A DNA stretch of 64,000 nt from Microvirga terrestris (GTDB taxonomy: Bacteria > Pseudomonadota > Alphaproteobacteria > Rhizobiales > Beijerinckiaceae): assembly GCF_015694425.1 (NCBI RefSeq), contig NZ_JADQDN010000002.1, positions 310,001 through 374,000 on the forward strand. The letters run 5' to 3'. The position numbers and the translations under genes are program-made. Under the pieces are notes generated by a model, which worked only from the letters and a program-made list of their open reading frames with translations, made no database searches and was not told the DNA's origin. Below, in pieces: positions 37,065 to 46,271 of this stretch. Each line of letters opens with the position of its first letter. The stretch's first letter is position 1.

Positions 37065-38420
37065 ATGACATCACTCCTTGCCCGGTCAGCCCTTTCGTTG
37101 GGTGGGGTGATCTCGTCACCCGAGCAGCTCGCCAACCAGATTCTTGAGGTCTGGCGCGAGGCCGGCCTGAACTGGAAGCCGCAGGCACGCTGGTTTCCGC
37201 GCATGCCCGTCCATCTCGACGAGGTCTTCAGCCTTCTGTTCGAGCCCGCGGACGGCGACGACATCGACGCCATTCTATTCTCCGACGAGCGGCGTTCCGC
37301 ACCCCTGCACAACATCCGCGACTTCGTCGGTGGGCTCCAGATCCCGATGATCGATCTCGGAGGGCGCGCGGGTGAATTCGCCGACGCTCACTTCGACCTG
37401 ATGGAGCCTCGCACCTGGGCCGAGACGGCGCGCCGCATCATCAGGTTCAGGCAGAGGCGTGTGTCGCTCGCACCGCAATATCGCCATACGGTGGATCCCG
37501 ATCTCCAGGTTCTCGCGCACATGTACGTGTCCGGTCGGCAGCTGCGCGGCATGCGCTACCCGCTGACTCCGGACGCCGTCTGCTATCCCGGCTTCATGTC
37601 GGCCAGCACGGTCGTCGAGATCGCCGAACGCCTCGTTCTGCGCGGCTTCCTCAAGAAGACCTTCTTCGACCGGCTGCATGAATGCAGGACGTGCCGCTCG
37701 CGCCGGCTCAGCGTGCGCGAGGAGTGTCCGACGTGCCGTTCGGCGGATCTGCGCGAGACATCGCTGATCCATCACTTCCACTGCGCCGCGCTGCTGCCGG
37801 AAGAGCAGTTCCGCCAGGGCGCCGCCCTGGTCTGCCCGAAATGCAAGCGCCAGATGCGCAATTACGGCAAGGATTACGACAGGCCCGGCGACGCCTATGT
37901 CTGCAACACCTGCGACACCTGCTCGTCCGAGCTGGAGGTCGGCTTCGTGTGCCTCGACTGCAATGCGCGCATGGACGGCGAAGGCGCCGAGCGGGTCGAT
38001 CTCTACAGCTACGCCCTGACCGATGCATGCGTCGCCTTCCTCGAAGGGAGCACCACGGCCATTGCCGCGACGCTTCCGATATCGCTCCAGCGCGAAATCG
38101 CGCGGGTTCAGGGAACAGTCGATGCGCAGGCTGCGGTGGCGGAGATCCGCTTCTCCGAAAAGGACGAGGTGATCGCCAGCCACGGGCGCCCGGCTTTCGA
38201 GAGAGCGAGCGACCTGTTTCTCGAGGATGTCCGCAACCGGCTCGGAGGCGCAGCCTCCCTGCATGTGGGTGAGGATGCGGCCTATATCCTGGCAGAGCGG
38301 TTCGATGCCGACATGGAGCGGGAGATTCGCACAATTGCGGCCCGCAGCGAGGAACTCCTCCGGCACAAGCTCGGGGCGCAGCTGACGATCGCCCAACGCT
38401 TTGGAAGAGCCTCATCGTGA
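37065..38420 (+). CDS. TackOD1-like zinc-binding protein
   Basis: This 451-residue cytoplasmic protein has a helical head (residues 1-200). The central Cys-rich segment (about 205-305) holds pairs CRTC, CPTC, HHFHC, CPKC, CNTC, CSS and CLDC with the order typical of the TackOD1 (thaumarchaeal output domain 1) family. The C-terminal region is helical (about 310-450). TackOD1 domains sit at the output end of signalling proteins, and their ligand is unknown. The stop overlaps the GTG start of the glycosyltransferase gene by 4 nt. This places it as a probable regulator of polysaccharide synthesis. Confidence 0.7.
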   Translation: MTSLLARSALSLGGVISSPEQLANQILEVWREAGLNWKPQARWFPRMPVHLDEVFSLLFEPADGDDIDAILFSDERRSAPLHNIRDFVGGLQIPMIDLGGRAGEFADAHFDLMEPRTWAETARRIIRFRQRRVSLAPQYRHTVDPDLQVLAHMYVSGRQLRGMRYPLTPDAVCYPGFMSASTVVEIAERLVLRGFLKKTFFDRLHECRTCRSRRLSVREECPTCRSADLRETSLIHHFHCAALLPEEQFRQGAALVCPKCKRQMRNYGKDYDRPGDAYVCNTCDTCSSELEVGFVCLDCNARMDGEGAERVDLYSYALTDACVAFLEGSTTAIAATLPISLQREIARVQGTVDAQAAVAEIRFSEKDEVIASHGRPAFERASDLFLEDVRNRLGGAASLHVGEDAAYILAERFDADMEREIRTIAARSEELLRHKLGAQLTIAQRFGRASS

Positions 38421-39694
38421 ACACGCTTGAGGTCGGCTTCGCCCTCCTTCTGAGCCAGTCGATCCTCAGCATCCTGTCGGTCTTTTGGTACACCCTGATC
38501 TTCGAGTTTCCCCGCTACATGCTGCCTTTCATGGTGGCAGGCCTCACCATGCGCTCGCCCGACATGGAGGATATTCCGGCAGAATCCGAGGGAGCGGCGC
38601 AGCCAAGCGTCAGCATCGTCCTGGTCGGCCACAACGAGGAAGATGCCCTTGAGGCTTGCGTGCGGTCCCTGCACGAGCAATCGATACAGGCCTTCGAGAT
38701 TGTCATCGTGAGCGACGGGTCGACCGACAGGATGACGCAAAGGGCGCGGGATCTCGTGAAACGTGGCCTTGCCGCGCGCGTCTTCTCCACGGATCTCAGG
38801 GGCGGCAAGTCCAGCGGGGTCAATCTGGCCTGCGCCTACACGACCGGCGACATCATCATCAACGTGGATTGCGACTGCTCGTTCGACCGCTATGCCATCG
38901 AGCGTCTGATCGAGCCATTCGCCGATCCGCGCATCGGCGCCGTCTCCGGCGACATCGCTCCCCGCAACAGCCATGCAAGCGTCATCACGCAATTTCAGGA
39001 GATCGAATACCTGCAATCGATTTCCGTCGGCAAGCGCATCGCCGGCGCCGTCAATCAGGTCGTCTGTGTCTCCGGTGCCTTTGGGGCGTTCCGGCGCACG
39101 GCGCTCGATGATATCGGCGGCTTCGACGTCGGCGGCGGCGAAGATCTCGACATGACCATCCGGCTGCGTCTCAAGGGCTGGCAGATCGCATACGCACCCG
39201 AGGCCATATGCTACACCGATGTCCCGGAGACGGTGTACCAGTATATCCGACAGCGTCTGCGTTGGGAACGCGACGCCATCTGGATCCGCTTCCGCAAGCA
39301 TCCCAAGCTGATGAACCCGTTTTCTCCCGGCTTCCGCCTCGGCGAAGCAGTCCATCAATGGGATTTCATCCTGTTCAACGTGATCGGCGCGCTCATGCTT
39401 CCGGCCTATCTCGTCTGGCTGTTCATGCAGTACGGCGCGTTCACACCGGCCATCCTCGTGGCCATGCAGATCGGGATCATGGCCATCGACGTGCTGATCC
39501 TCGCGGCTTCGGCCTGGAGCACGGGTCGTCATATCTTCCTGCGAAACATTCTCTTCGTGCCGGGGTATTCCCTTTTCATGACCTATGTCATGCGGCCCGT
39601 CAGACTTCTCGCCTATATCGACGAATGGGCGTTCTCCGGCTCTCACCGCGACAACTACACCCCGGTGAAAGTCCGCATGCAACGTCCCTGGTAG
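38417..39694 (+). CDS. Processive family 2 glycosyltransferase (cellulose/NodC-synthase-like)
   Basis: The 425-residue inner-membrane enzyme has an N-terminal helix (about residues 8-45) and a GT-A catalytic domain (about 65-300). The conserved sites are SIVLVGHNEE, IVSDGSTD, the DxD in NVDCDCSFD, GGGEDLDM and QRLRWERD (QxxRW). C-terminal helices (about 315-395) follow. QxxRW marks a processive synthase that extrudes polysaccharide. No C-terminal PilZ domain is present, so any c-di-GMP control would need a partner. The GTG start overlaps the TackOD1-like gene. Confidence 0.9.
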   Translation: MNTLEVGFALLLSQSILSILSVFWYTLIFEFPRYMLPFMVAGLTMRSPDMEDIPAESEGAAQPSVSIVLVGHNEEDALEACVRSLHEQSIQAFEIVIVSDGSTDRMTQRARDLVKRGLAARVFSTDLRGGKSSGVNLACAYTTGDIIINVDCDCSFDRYAIERLIEPFADPRIGAVSGDIAPRNSHASVITQFQEIEYLQSISVGKRIAGAVNQVVCVSGAFGAFRRTALDDIGGFDVGGGEDLDMTIRLRLKGWQIAYAPEAICYTDVPETVYQYIRQRLRWERDAIWIRFRKHPKLMNPFSPGFRLGEAVHQWDFILFNVIGALMLPAYLVWLFMQYGAFTPAILVAMQIGIMAIDVLILAASAWSTGRHIFLRNILFVPGYSLFMTYVMRPVRLLAYIDEWAFSGSHRDNYTPVKVRMQRPW

Positions 39695-39707
39695 AACGGA
39701 AAATCAA

Positions 39708-40718
39708 GTGAAACGCCTCCGCAAACATCCCCGTATTGACGTGCTTGATGCTCAAAAGCGCTCGTCGTCCGGCAGACTCGGCCGGATGACCTATCTTGCG
39801 CTGGTCGTTCTCTTCCTGGGCTCCCTCGCATATTACCTGGTCGGCGGAATGGTCGTGCTGTCCATCGACGGCACGGTGTTGAAGGACCGTTACTCCGTCG
39901 GCGCGAGCTACCCGGGCAAGGTAGTGGACGTTTATGTCAAGGAGGGAGACCGAGTTGAAGCGGGAACGCCGCTGCTGCGCCTGGAGTCCTTCGAAATGGT
40001 GCAGGAGCTCGCCAACTTCGCCTTGCGGGACAGCGAGCTCTCCATCCGCGAGGGCCAGCTCAGCGGCAAGCTGACGGCCTTCGAGGCGGTCTCCCCGCTG
40101 GCGCTGCGCACGGCGCGCGAAACCATGGTGACGGCGACACAGTTCGACACTGTGCTGGGCAAAGGCATCGTGTCGTCTCTCTCCAAGGACGATGCCCTGC
40201 GCAACAGTCTGCAGGCCGCCGAACGGGTGGCGCAGATGCAGAGCGAGAAGCTTTCCACCGAAAATGAGCTGAAGCTTCTGCGGCAATCGCGCGCGATCTT
40301 CAGCGAAGCCATCGGCAAGCTTAATGGAATTTATGACGAAGGCTATCTGCGGTCCGGTGTACCAGGCACCATTGGCGCGAAAGTGCCGATCCCAGGACAG
40401 ATCATGAAGTTCGGCGACGAGCTGATGCAGATCAACGGCGGCAAATCCTATATTCTCGCCTATCTGCCCGACGATTATCTTTTCGACATCTCCGAGGGCA
40501 TGCCCGTGCACGTGAAGGGTGGAGCCCTGTCGGCGAAGGGACGGATCGATGCCATCCTGACGGTTGCCGATGCGCTTCCTGCGGAGTTCCAGAACATGTT
40601 CCGCCCGCGTGACCGTTCGCGACTGGCCCGCATCACGCTCGATGACAAGAACCCTTTCGCGGTCTCGCAGAAGGTCGCGATTTCCGGTTGCGCCTTCGGC
40701 TATTGCTGGGCGCAGTGA
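39708..40718 (+). CDS. HlyD/Alg44-like membrane-fusion protein
   Basis: The 336-residue protein has one N-terminal membrane helix (about residues 28-50). A biotinyl-lipoyl-like hairpin follows (VGASYPGKVVDVYVKEGDRVEAGTPLLRLE, split by a long coiled coil at about 95-205), then a beta-barrel tail. It is the periplasmic adaptor type that links an inner-membrane synthase to an outer-membrane exit, as in alginate Alg44 or rhizobial BgsB. It starts with GTG 13 nt after the glycosyltransferase stop. No outer-membrane porin or ABC gene is next to it. Confidence 0.87.
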   Translation: MKRLRKHPRIDVLDAQKRSSSGRLGRMTYLALVVLFLGSLAYYLVGGMVVLSIDGTVLKDRYSVGASYPGKVVDVYVKEGDRVEAGTPLLRLESFEMVQELANFALRDSELSIREGQLSGKLTAFEAVSPLALRTARETMVTATQFDTVLGKGIVSSLSKDDALRNSLQAAERVAQMQSEKLSTENELKLLRQSRAIFSEAIGKLNGIYDEGYLRSGVPGTIGAKVPIPGQIMKFGDELMQINGGKSYILAYLPDDYLFDISEGMPVHVKGGALSAKGRIDAILTVADALPAEFQNMFRPRDRSRLARITLDDKNPFAVSQKVAISGCAFGYCWAQ

Positions 40719-40743
40719 CGGGCTTGCGGATTAAAGCTGACCG

Positions 40744-41760
40744 TCACCGCCAGCCCATTGCTGGAGCGACATGCTTCAGGATGGCCTCGATCACATGGGC
40801 GTTGTAGGCGACGCCGAGCTGGTTCGGCACGGTCAGGAGCAGCGTGTCGGCCTCGGCGATCGCCTCGTCGGCTTTCAGCTCCTCCACGAGCTTGTCCGGC
40901 TCGGCCGCATAGGAGCGGCCGAAGATCGCGCGCATGTTGTCGATGATGCCGATCTGATCGTCGTCCTTGCCACGTCCGAAGTAGGTGCGGTCGCGGTCGT
41001 CGATGAGCGCGAAGATGGAGCGCGAGACCGAGACGCGCGGCGCGCGCGTGTGCCCCGCCTCCTTCCAGGCCTCCCTGTAACGGCGGATCTGCTTGGCCTG
41101 CTGCACGTGGAAGGGCTCGCCCGACTCGTCTTCCTTCAGGGTCGAGCTCTGAAGGTTCATGCCCTGCTGCGCGGCCCAGATGGCCGTGGCGTTGGACGCG
41201 GACCCCCACCAGATGCGCTCGCGCAGGCCCTCCGAGTGCGGCTCGAGGCGAAGCAGCCCGGGCGGGTTGGGGAACATCGGGCGCGGGTTCGGCTGGGCAA
41301 AGCCCTCGCCGCTGAGGACGCGGAGAAACACCTCCGTGTGCTGGCGGGCCATGTCGGCATCACTCACGCCCTCCTCCGGCGCGTAGCCGAAATAGCGCCA
41401 GCCGTCGATCACCTGCTCGGGCGAGCCGCGGCTGATGCCGAGCTGGAGACGGCCGTTGCCGATGAGGTCCGCCGCGCCCGCATCCTCGGCCATGTAGAGC
41501 GGGTTCTCGTAGCGCATGTCGATGACGGCGGTGCCGATCTCGATGCGGCTGGTCTTCGCGCCTATGGCGGCCAGCAGCGGAAAGGGCGAGGCGAGCTGGC
41601 GGGCGAAGTGATGGACGCGAAAGTAGGCGCCGTCCGCCCCGAGCTCCTCGGCCGCCACCGCAAGATCGATGGACTGAAGCAGCGTGTCGCGGGCCGAGCG
41701 CGTCTGCGATCCGGGCGAAGGCGACCAATGTCCGAACGAGAGAAAGCCGATCTTCTTCAT
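40744..41760 (-). CDS. LLM class flavin-dependent oxidoreductase
   Basis: This 338-residue luciferase-like monooxygenase has a TIM barrel (residues 1-320) opening MKKIGFLSFGHWSPSPGS. Typical segments are AEELGADGAYFRVHHFA, TSRIEIGTAVIDMRYENPLYMAEDAGAADL (split across the FMN site) and LGISRGSPEQV. The oxidised substrate is unknown. The start at 41760 has AGGAACC upstream; a methionine six codons earlier is unlikely. It is convergent with the fusion-protein gene and 108 bp from the aconitase X gene on the same strand. Confidence 0.9.
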   Translation of the reverse strand: MKKIGFLSFGHWSPSPGSQTRSARDTLLQSIDLAVAAEELGADGAYFRVHHFARQLASPFPLLAAIGAKTSRIEIGTAVIDMRYENPLYMAEDAGAADLIGNGRLQLGISRGSPEQVIDGWRYFGYAPEEGVSDADMARQHTEVFLRVLSGEGFAQPNPRPMFPNPPGLLRLEPHSEGLRERIWWGSASNATAIWAAQQGMNLQSSTLKEDESGEPFHVQQAKQIRRYREAWKEAGHTRAPRVSVSRSIFALIDDRDRTYFGRGKDDDQIGIIDNMRAIFGRSYAAEPDKLVEELKADEAIAEADTLLLTVPNQLGVAYNAHVIEAILKHVAPAMGWR

Positions 41761-41867
41761 GAGGCGGTTCCTGTGCAAGTGCCTGCCATCGATTCGGCAC
41801 GATAGCAGGCACAGGGCTGTTCGCGATCAGGATCTCGTACGCCCGCAGCCGTGGCAGATCAACCTTG

Positions 41868-43583
41868 TCAAATCAGCCAGGCCGGCGGCTCCAGTTGCGC
41901 CCGGCCGCTGCAGGCAGCCTCCACGCACGCCGCCATGCTGCCGAACCGGACGCCGCGCCCGACGAGGCCCGGCGCATAATGCGCGTACTTGCCGGAGTTG
42001 GTCATCAGCGTTCGCACCGCCGGGGGGATCACTGGCTCGCCGAGCATGCACCAGCACGTATCGTTTACAAACTGCACGCCGAAGGCTTCGGCCTCGGCCA
42101 CATGACCCGCCTGCGCGGCCCCCTCAAACACGGCCCGGCCACAGGTCACGACGATTGCAACATCCGCCGCCTTGGTTCGCCCCCGCACCAGCGCGGCCAA
42201 GTGAGCGAACTCGCCCAGGGAGAAGTGCGGATTGCCGAGACTGACAAGCCCGATCTCTGGCGATGCGGCCGTGTTCAGGGCCTCCCAGGCCTGCTGCAAC
42301 GCGCTCAATTCGATGCGCACCTGGCGCTCCGGACTTTGCCCGTCCGCTTCCGGGGTGATCCCGGCGATGTGGAACATAGGCGCGGCGGCCACCGTGGCAA
42401 AGGCTGCACCGAACGCCTTCAACGCGTCCGGCTCGGCAGCGCTCGTCTCAAGCCCGCGGATCAACGGGATCTCGGTGCCGCACACGGAGCCGCAGCAATA
42501 ACCGAGCAGCGGCCAGAAGCTGTCATCGGTGTCTCGTGGCATCTCGACATTCAGGGCAAGCGTCGCCCGCCGTCCTGCGTCAAGGTGGCAGCCCGCGAGC
42601 GGCGCACGTCCGGTGAGCGCGATGCAGATGTCCAGGTAGTCCGGGTATTTCATCGTCCGGGCGCCGATCACGCTGTTGGCATAGACCACCGCGTTCGACT
42701 CCGCCCAGCCGACCTGCTCGCCAAATTTCGGTGCGGTCTCAAGCAGGTACGGGGCACAGGTGAAGCTGGGCTCGGCGCCCATGGCATGATAGGCGCCGGC
42801 CAGAGCGCTCGCAGGCCTCCCTAAATCGTCTGCTACGCCCTGTGCACGCCAGCGGCGCTTGTCCACGGAGATGGCGTTGAGGGTCGTCGGCACCCGCACG
42901 CGCGCTCCCCACGCGACCAGCATCTCGGCAAAGCGCAGGCTTGCCGGCCCGGTATAGATGCAGCCGTCGACATGCACCTGGGAGACATCCATGAAGGCCT
43001 CGGCCTCCTGAACGGCGGCCATCCGGAGCAGCAACCGCATGGCAACCTGCGCCGCCTTGCCATGCTCGCCCGAAAGGAACGCCTGGTCGATCGGATCCAG
43101 GTGGATTGTCGTGTCCTCGCTGCTCCCATGCTGCGCCGGTATGGGCTGCCCATTTTCGGCAGGCGGCTCGTGGAGAAGCTGAAGGCTGGATCCCGCAACT
43201 CTGGCGTACTGGTACTCACCGATCCGCGCGAACACCTCCCGGTCCACACGCAGCACCGGGATCGACCGGTCGAAGACAACCTCGGCGACCATTGCGCCAA
43301 GGGTGAGGATCTCTTCACGTTCGCTGATGACGATGGCCGCAGGCGCATGACCGTTGAGGATCAGTTCGAGCAGCACGCCGCTTCCGGAGCACGATCCACG
43401 GCCGCTCGGGATCGCGAGCACGCGCCCGGCCAGGCTCCGGTTGCACAAGGGATGATGCTGATCGATGACGATCCCCGTTCGAGGATCGACACCGCCCCAG
43501 AAGCTGAGCCCCAACTCCGCGCTGAGCAGCTCGCCCCCTGCCTCACCCGCCACCAATGTCCTGCCGCAACTGATGAGACTCAC
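41868..43583 (-). CDS. Fused aconitase X (swivel plus catalytic domain)
   Basis: The 571-residue protein joins the small swivel domain (about residues 1-135, GRGSCSGSGVLLELILNG) to the AcnX catalytic domain (about 160-560). The latter includes NSVIGARTMKYPDYLDIC, LAGCHLD and MFHIAGITPEA. Bacterial AcnX proteins include cis-3-hydroxy-L-proline dehydratase, an iron-sulfur or iron enzyme; mevalonate-5-phosphate dehydratase is the archaeal version. The fusion and bacterial setting favour hydroxyproline breakdown. However, no proline racemase, ketimine reductase or transporter is adjacent, so the substrate is uncertain. Confidence 0.88.
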   Translation of the reverse strand: MSLISCGRTLVAGEAGGELLSAELGLSFWGGVDPRTGIVIDQHHPLCNRSLAGRVLAIPSGRGSCSGSGVLLELILNGHAPAAIVISEREEILTLGAMVAEVVFDRSIPVLRVDREVFARIGEYQYARVAGSSLQLLHEPPAENGQPIPAQHGSSEDTTIHLDPIDQAFLSGEHGKAAQVAMRLLLRMAAVQEAEAFMDVSQVHVDGCIYTGPASLRFAEMLVAWGARVRVPTTLNAISVDKRRWRAQGVADDLGRPASALAGAYHAMGAEPSFTCAPYLLETAPKFGEQVGWAESNAVVYANSVIGARTMKYPDYLDICIALTGRAPLAGCHLDAGRRATLALNVEMPRDTDDSFWPLLGYCCGSVCGTEIPLIRGLETSAAEPDALKAFGAAFATVAAAPMFHIAGITPEADGQSPERQVRIELSALQQAWEALNTAASPEIGLVSLGNPHFSLGEFAHLAALVRGRTKAADVAIVVTCGRAVFEGAAQAGHVAEAEAFGVQFVNDTCWCMLGEPVIPPAVRTLMTNSGKYAHYAPGLVGRGVRFGSMAACVEAACSGRAQLEPPAWLI

Positions 43584-44097
43584 GCGATCGCTCCTGGCTC
43601 AGCGGGATGTTCAGGCCAAAGCCTTTGTGCTGCGATCCGGACCCTTGTGCAAGGCCGGGTTGAAGGGAAGCAAGGCTGCCCCGGCAAAGGCACTACGCCC
43701 ATCGTGGCTTGATATGGGGTGATCGGTGAAAGGTGTGGGAGCGGGTGGTTTTGGCATGATCATCTGATCGGCCCTCGGGCAGGCACTTCGCTCATCCGCC
43801 GGGGACCTGCGGTCGGGTGTGCCGTGATCATCTGACGAATGCGGAAGGCCGCGCATGGGAACTGCGGCCCCCAAAGGTATCGTCGCAGATCGCAGGTGTC
43901 TGGTAAGCTTGGGATTTAGTTCGGCAGCCGGCCTCCCGCCCACCTGTGGCTACGGGTAATGGCGAGCATCACACGGTCGAGATCCCAAACCGGCAAGGCG
44001 CTGTCCCGAGGCATCAAGTGCGCGTCCATAGAGAGCCATAGGAATGGCGGACGGGCGGAGAACGCTTCCCGGTCATGACCCGTCATTCCTCTCGGGG

Positions 44098-44235
44098 AGT
44101 TCCGACAGCCGCATCGTTCCGATGCATCGGATCGCGCGTACGCTCTGCATCCTCGAAGCCGTCATCGGCCAACTGTATCCAGCAACGCCGCTGGAGAGAA
44201 TCGTGACTCTTGAAATGCGCCAGGGCGGTGGCTGA
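44098..44235 (+). pseudogene. Remnant of a potassium-channel-like protein C-terminus
   Basis: The frame reads SDSRIVPMHRIARTLCILEA, then VIGQLYPATPLERIVTLEM. This matches the last membrane helix after the selectivity filter in two-helix ion-channel (Ion_trans_2) proteins of rhizobia, where the sequence is like GDIVPVHPIAR.L..LEAVIGQLY.A. No filter motif (TVGYGD) or earlier helix is readable upstream in any frame, so only the tail survives. Confidence 0.4.
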
Positions 44236-44716
44236 GAACGCAACATCCTTGGGTGCCGCCATCCGCAGGCACTGTTGCCGGTTCCAGGCCGTTCGGCGCG
44301 TCTGCGAGGTCCTGGGGGCTCGCCGATCATGCGGAGGCTCGGGTCGTAAGAACAGTTGATGGCACCTCCCGGAAGTAGACGGGAGGTGGCGCCGTCGAAC
44401 CCCGCCATGTGCCTTTCCGTTGTTGGATAACCCGATCAGGAGCGGCCGAGCTTGAAGCTCAGCTTGGCCCACGCCTCGAAGAGGCCGAGAAGGCCTGTTC
44501 TCAAAAAGACCCGCATCCCTTGTCTCAGGAGCCGCACGACCAGGCACCAGGTACGGCTCAAGAGCAACACCAGAATGGGTCTGCTGCTTCCGCCAGTATT
44601 GCTGTCCCGGCTGGATGCCGATGCCCTAACGGATGTTCGGTTGATTTGACTTCGGAGTAGTTTCGCAGCCAGATGAGCATGTCTGCGCAGGCCTCCAAAG
44701 TAAATAATACTAGGAT

Positions 44717-44742
44717 CTGTCCTAGCAAAGGACAGGTTTTTT
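44717..44742 (+). terminator. Intrinsic terminator without an upstream gene
   Basis: CTGTCC pairs with GGACAG around TAGCAAA and is followed by GTTTTTT. This is a good plus-strand rho-independent terminator. The nearest upstream plus-strand coding trace is the ion-channel remnant 480 bp away, so the terminator has outlived its gene. Confidence 0.6.
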
Positions 44743-45036
44743 CCATCTGATCAGCGATTATCAGGTGTTCTCCAGCTGGTTTTCAGGGTTTTTCCTTATG
44801 GACTAGCTCGGTGGCTGTGATAACCTTGTGTTGACCATCGGGGACATTACCTGCTCCAGGCCATGCCGCTAAAGGCTTTGGTCGGGCGGTTGTTGGAGCC
44901 ATGGTCGGATCCCAGATCCCCAGCATGGATTGGGACTAGGGCGGTGATCGCCCCTGGCACGACGGTGTGACTGAGGATGCAGGACATCATCAGGTTGCTT
45001 GCGTAAAGACATACAATCGACCTGCGTGAGGTTCTC

Positions 45037-46140
45037 ATGAGGCAAGTTGATGGCACTGAATGTCTGACAGCGGGTGACAGCCGGCCACCAAGCCAGGTGT
45101 CCCACTCTGTCCCGGTGGCAAGCGAGCGAACGCTTGCCCCAGGCTACATCCACCTCGGCGTCTCTAAGGAAATCGGACCGACCCTTCAAGCACTCGGCGT
45201 CGATCCCGATCCGGTCATCCGGGCGGCAGGACTCGATCCGCGCCTGTTCGACGACGGCATGAATGTGATCCCGTTTGCGGCCTTGGGCCAGCTGTACACG
45301 CTGTGCGTGGCCCGCACGGGCTGCCCACATTTCGGACTGCTGGTCGGCCGGCGGGCCAGCATCCTGTCGCTGGGCCTGGTCGGCCGCCTGATGCGGCATT
45401 CAAACACTGTCGGCGATGCTGTGCGCGCCCTCGTCTCGAACCTGAGCGTCGAGGACCGGGCGGTGGTGCCGTCGCTGACGATCAGCGACCGCACGGCCCT
45501 GCTCACGTATGCGACCTACCGGGCGGAGATCGGGAGCGTGGAGCAGATCCTCGACGCAGCCGTGGCCGTTACCGTCAACATCCTGCGGACCTTATGCGGA
45601 TCGAATTGGCAGCCGGATGAGGTTCTGGTGCCACGGGCCGCGCCGGCAGATCAGGCGCTGTATCGGCATCATTTCCGGGCACCGATCCAGTTCAACCAGG
45701 AAAGCGCCACCATCGTCTTCCCGGCCCGCGATCTGGATCTGCCGATTGCCGGGGCCGATCCCCTGTTGCGGGCCATGTTGGAGGAGAAGATCCAGCAACT
45801 GATATGCGCACAAGGGTCCGACTTCTCCGACGAGATCCGGCGGCTGCTGCGGACGCGGCTGACGAGCCAGCGCTGCTCAGCCGCTGACATTGCCGACTTA
45901 TTGGTGATACACCGGCGCACCCTGAGTCGGCATCTCAAGAGCATCGGCATGGGCTATCGGGAAATCACGAACGAGATCCGGTTCGAGATCGCGCGGCAGT
46001 TGCTGCAGGACACGCAAGTGCCGCTCGCCCAAATCGCGGCGGCGCTGGGCTATTCGGAAGCCAGTGCTTTCACCCGCGCCTTCCGGCGCTGGTCGGGCCA
46101 GACGCCGACCGCATGGCGTGACGAATGCCATCATGAGTGA
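45037..46140 (+). CDS. AraC family regulator with Arabinose_bd-type N-domain
   Basis: The 367-residue regulator has an N-terminal ligand-binding domain (about residues 40-225) of the OruR/ArgR-like type (VSKEIGPTLQALGVDPDPVI...CPHFGLLVGRRA). A C-terminal double helix-turn-helix follows (about 265-362), with LLVIHRRTLSRHLKSIGMGYREI and ALGYSEASAFTRAFRRWSG. The inducer is unknown. An in-frame alternative start is not obvious, and the first 30 residues are poorly conserved in type. The small secreted protein and the MFS exporter downstream are possible targets. Confidence 0.92.
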   Translation: MRQVDGTECLTAGDSRPPSQVSHSVPVASERTLAPGYIHLGVSKEIGPTLQALGVDPDPVIRAAGLDPRLFDDGMNVIPFAALGQLYTLCVARTGCPHFGLLVGRRASILSLGLVGRLMRHSNTVGDAVRALVSNLSVEDRAVVPSLTISDRTALLTYATYRAEIGSVEQILDAAVAVTVNILRTLCGSNWQPDEVLVPRAAPADQALYRHHFRAPIQFNQESATIVFPARDLDLPIAGADPLLRAMLEEKIQQLICAQGSDFSDEIRRLLRTRLTSQRCSAADIADLLVIHRRTLSRHLKSIGMGYREITNEIRFEIARQLLQDTQVPLAQIAAALGYSEASAFTRAFRRWSGQTPTAWRDECHHE

Positions 46141-46271
46141 CGACCCGGCACCCTAAACCGTTAAGTACCCGTCCGGTCAGTCGCCTGGAACATGCTAGCG
46201 GCTGTGGGTTGCAGTGGTGACAACCGCATCACCGCACTGGCGATGTTCGAACGCCCAAGGGAGACCGCGCC

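Larger units (their letters stand above)
43584..45036. other. 1.45-kb decayed region
   Basis: There is no intact gene between the aconitase X gene and the AraC-type gene. Short open frames on both strands have neither ribosome sites nor family signals, except an ion-channel-like C-terminal remnant at 44098-44235. An orphan terminator lies at 44717-44742. Composition varies along the stretch, with an AT-rich patch near 44,690-44,830. It is probably a graveyard of former genes. Confidence 0.6.

Noticed and set aside
44083..44547. 154-codon minus-strand open frame
   Set aside because: No ribosome site, mixed composition and no recognisable family; overlaps the ion-channel remnant on the other strand.
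46180..46215. GGAAC ... GGTT upstream of the small secreted protein at 46272
   Set aside because: Spacer is 15 nt and the -10 element has a mismatch; too weak to call.
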